This document shows positions 5,917 through 6,012 of a DNA stretch of 6,012 nt, piece by piece. The DNA lies in contig JAATVP010000250.1 in NCBI GenBank assembly GCA_014523625.1, positions 1 through 6,012 of the forward strand. Direction: 5' to 3'. This DNA comes from Nitrososphaerales archaeon TH5896 (GTDB lineage Archaea; Thermoproteota; Nitrososphaeria; Nitrososphaerales; Nitrososphaeraceae). Numbering within the stretch: position 1 is the stretch's first letter; each line of letters opens with the position of its first letter. Made by a program: the position numbers and the translations under genes. Below the pieces are notes generated by a model. That model searched no databases and was not told where the DNA came from. It was given only the letters and a program-made list of their open reading frames with translations.

Positions 5917-6012
5917 ATGAATGTACTAGATTTTGCTGGAGAAGTTGTTCTTCTTTCAGCATCAGGCGTCTTATCTCCTGGTCCACTATTTCTTATGAAT
6001 CTTGTTTATGGA
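5917..6012 (+). CDS. LysE-family translocator (amino-acid exporter), N-terminal part, cut off by window
   Basis: The first 32 codons are visible and the frame runs off the end. The sequence MNVLDFAGEVVLLSASGVLS is followed by PGPLFLMNLVYG. The S-P-G-P motif at residues 20-23, inside the first membrane helix, is the signature of the LysE/RhtB superfamily, whose full members have about 200 residues and six helices and export lysine, threonine, homoserine or other small amines by proton exchange. The substrate cannot be told from this fragment. ATG 5917 fits because family proteins start about 15-20 residues before SPGP. The upstream inverted repeat over the TATA box suggests controlled expression, as is usual for such exporters. 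Confidence 0.8.
   Translation, partial: MNVLDFAGEVVLLSASGVLSPGPLFLMNLVYG

Overview
The window is AT-rich and all supported genes lie on the + strand. Codon choice (many ATA, AGA, AAT), long AT-rich spacers, TATA-like boxes about 25-35 bases before start codons with no clear Shine-Dalgarno sites, and T-tracts after stop codons all point to an archaeon. The gene content (Lrp/AsnC regulator, F420-type flavin/deazaflavin split-barrel protein, VOC protein, and a bacterial-type two-component pair) best fits a soil ammonia-oxidising thaumarchaeon of the Nitrososphaera/Nitrosocosmicus kind. That placement is inference; no rRNA or other marker gene is present.

Layout: 1-246 is the 3' end of an Lrp/AsnC-type regulator. 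380-769 is a VOC (glyoxalase-fold) protein. 770-1343 has no intact gene but contains coding-like pieces in three successive + frames (830-1323), probably a decayed gene. 1344-1697 is a small deazaflavin/F420-type nitroreductase-family protein. 1934-3751 is a three-part fusion: response-regulator receiver, glutaredoxin-like domain and thioredoxin-reductase-like FAD/NAD(P) oxidoreductase. 3849-5450 is its probable partner, a soluble histidine kinase with an N-terminal cyclic-nucleotide-binding-type domain. A perfect 67-base tandem duplication covers the end of the kinase gene. The spacer 5522-5916 holds a small two-helix membrane ORF apparently broken by a one-base frameshift and a perfect 13-base inverted repeat. 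The window closes with the first 32 codons of a LysE-family exporter.

The core of the window is the kinase/receiver-oxidoreductase pair. The kinase would sense a small ligand or redox state through its N-terminal domain, autophosphorylate on His167, and pass phosphate to the Asp in the receiver domain of the fusion, so the output is an enzyme rather than a DNA-binding domain. Both cysteine-pair sites expected of glutaredoxin and thioredoxin reductase are missing, so it is unlikely to be an ordinary thioredoxin reductase. This gene pair is recognisable from bacteria, which suggests ancient transfer into the archaeal lineage. The least explained parts are the inverted repeat over the LysE promoter, the duplication, and the two frameshifted ORF regions.
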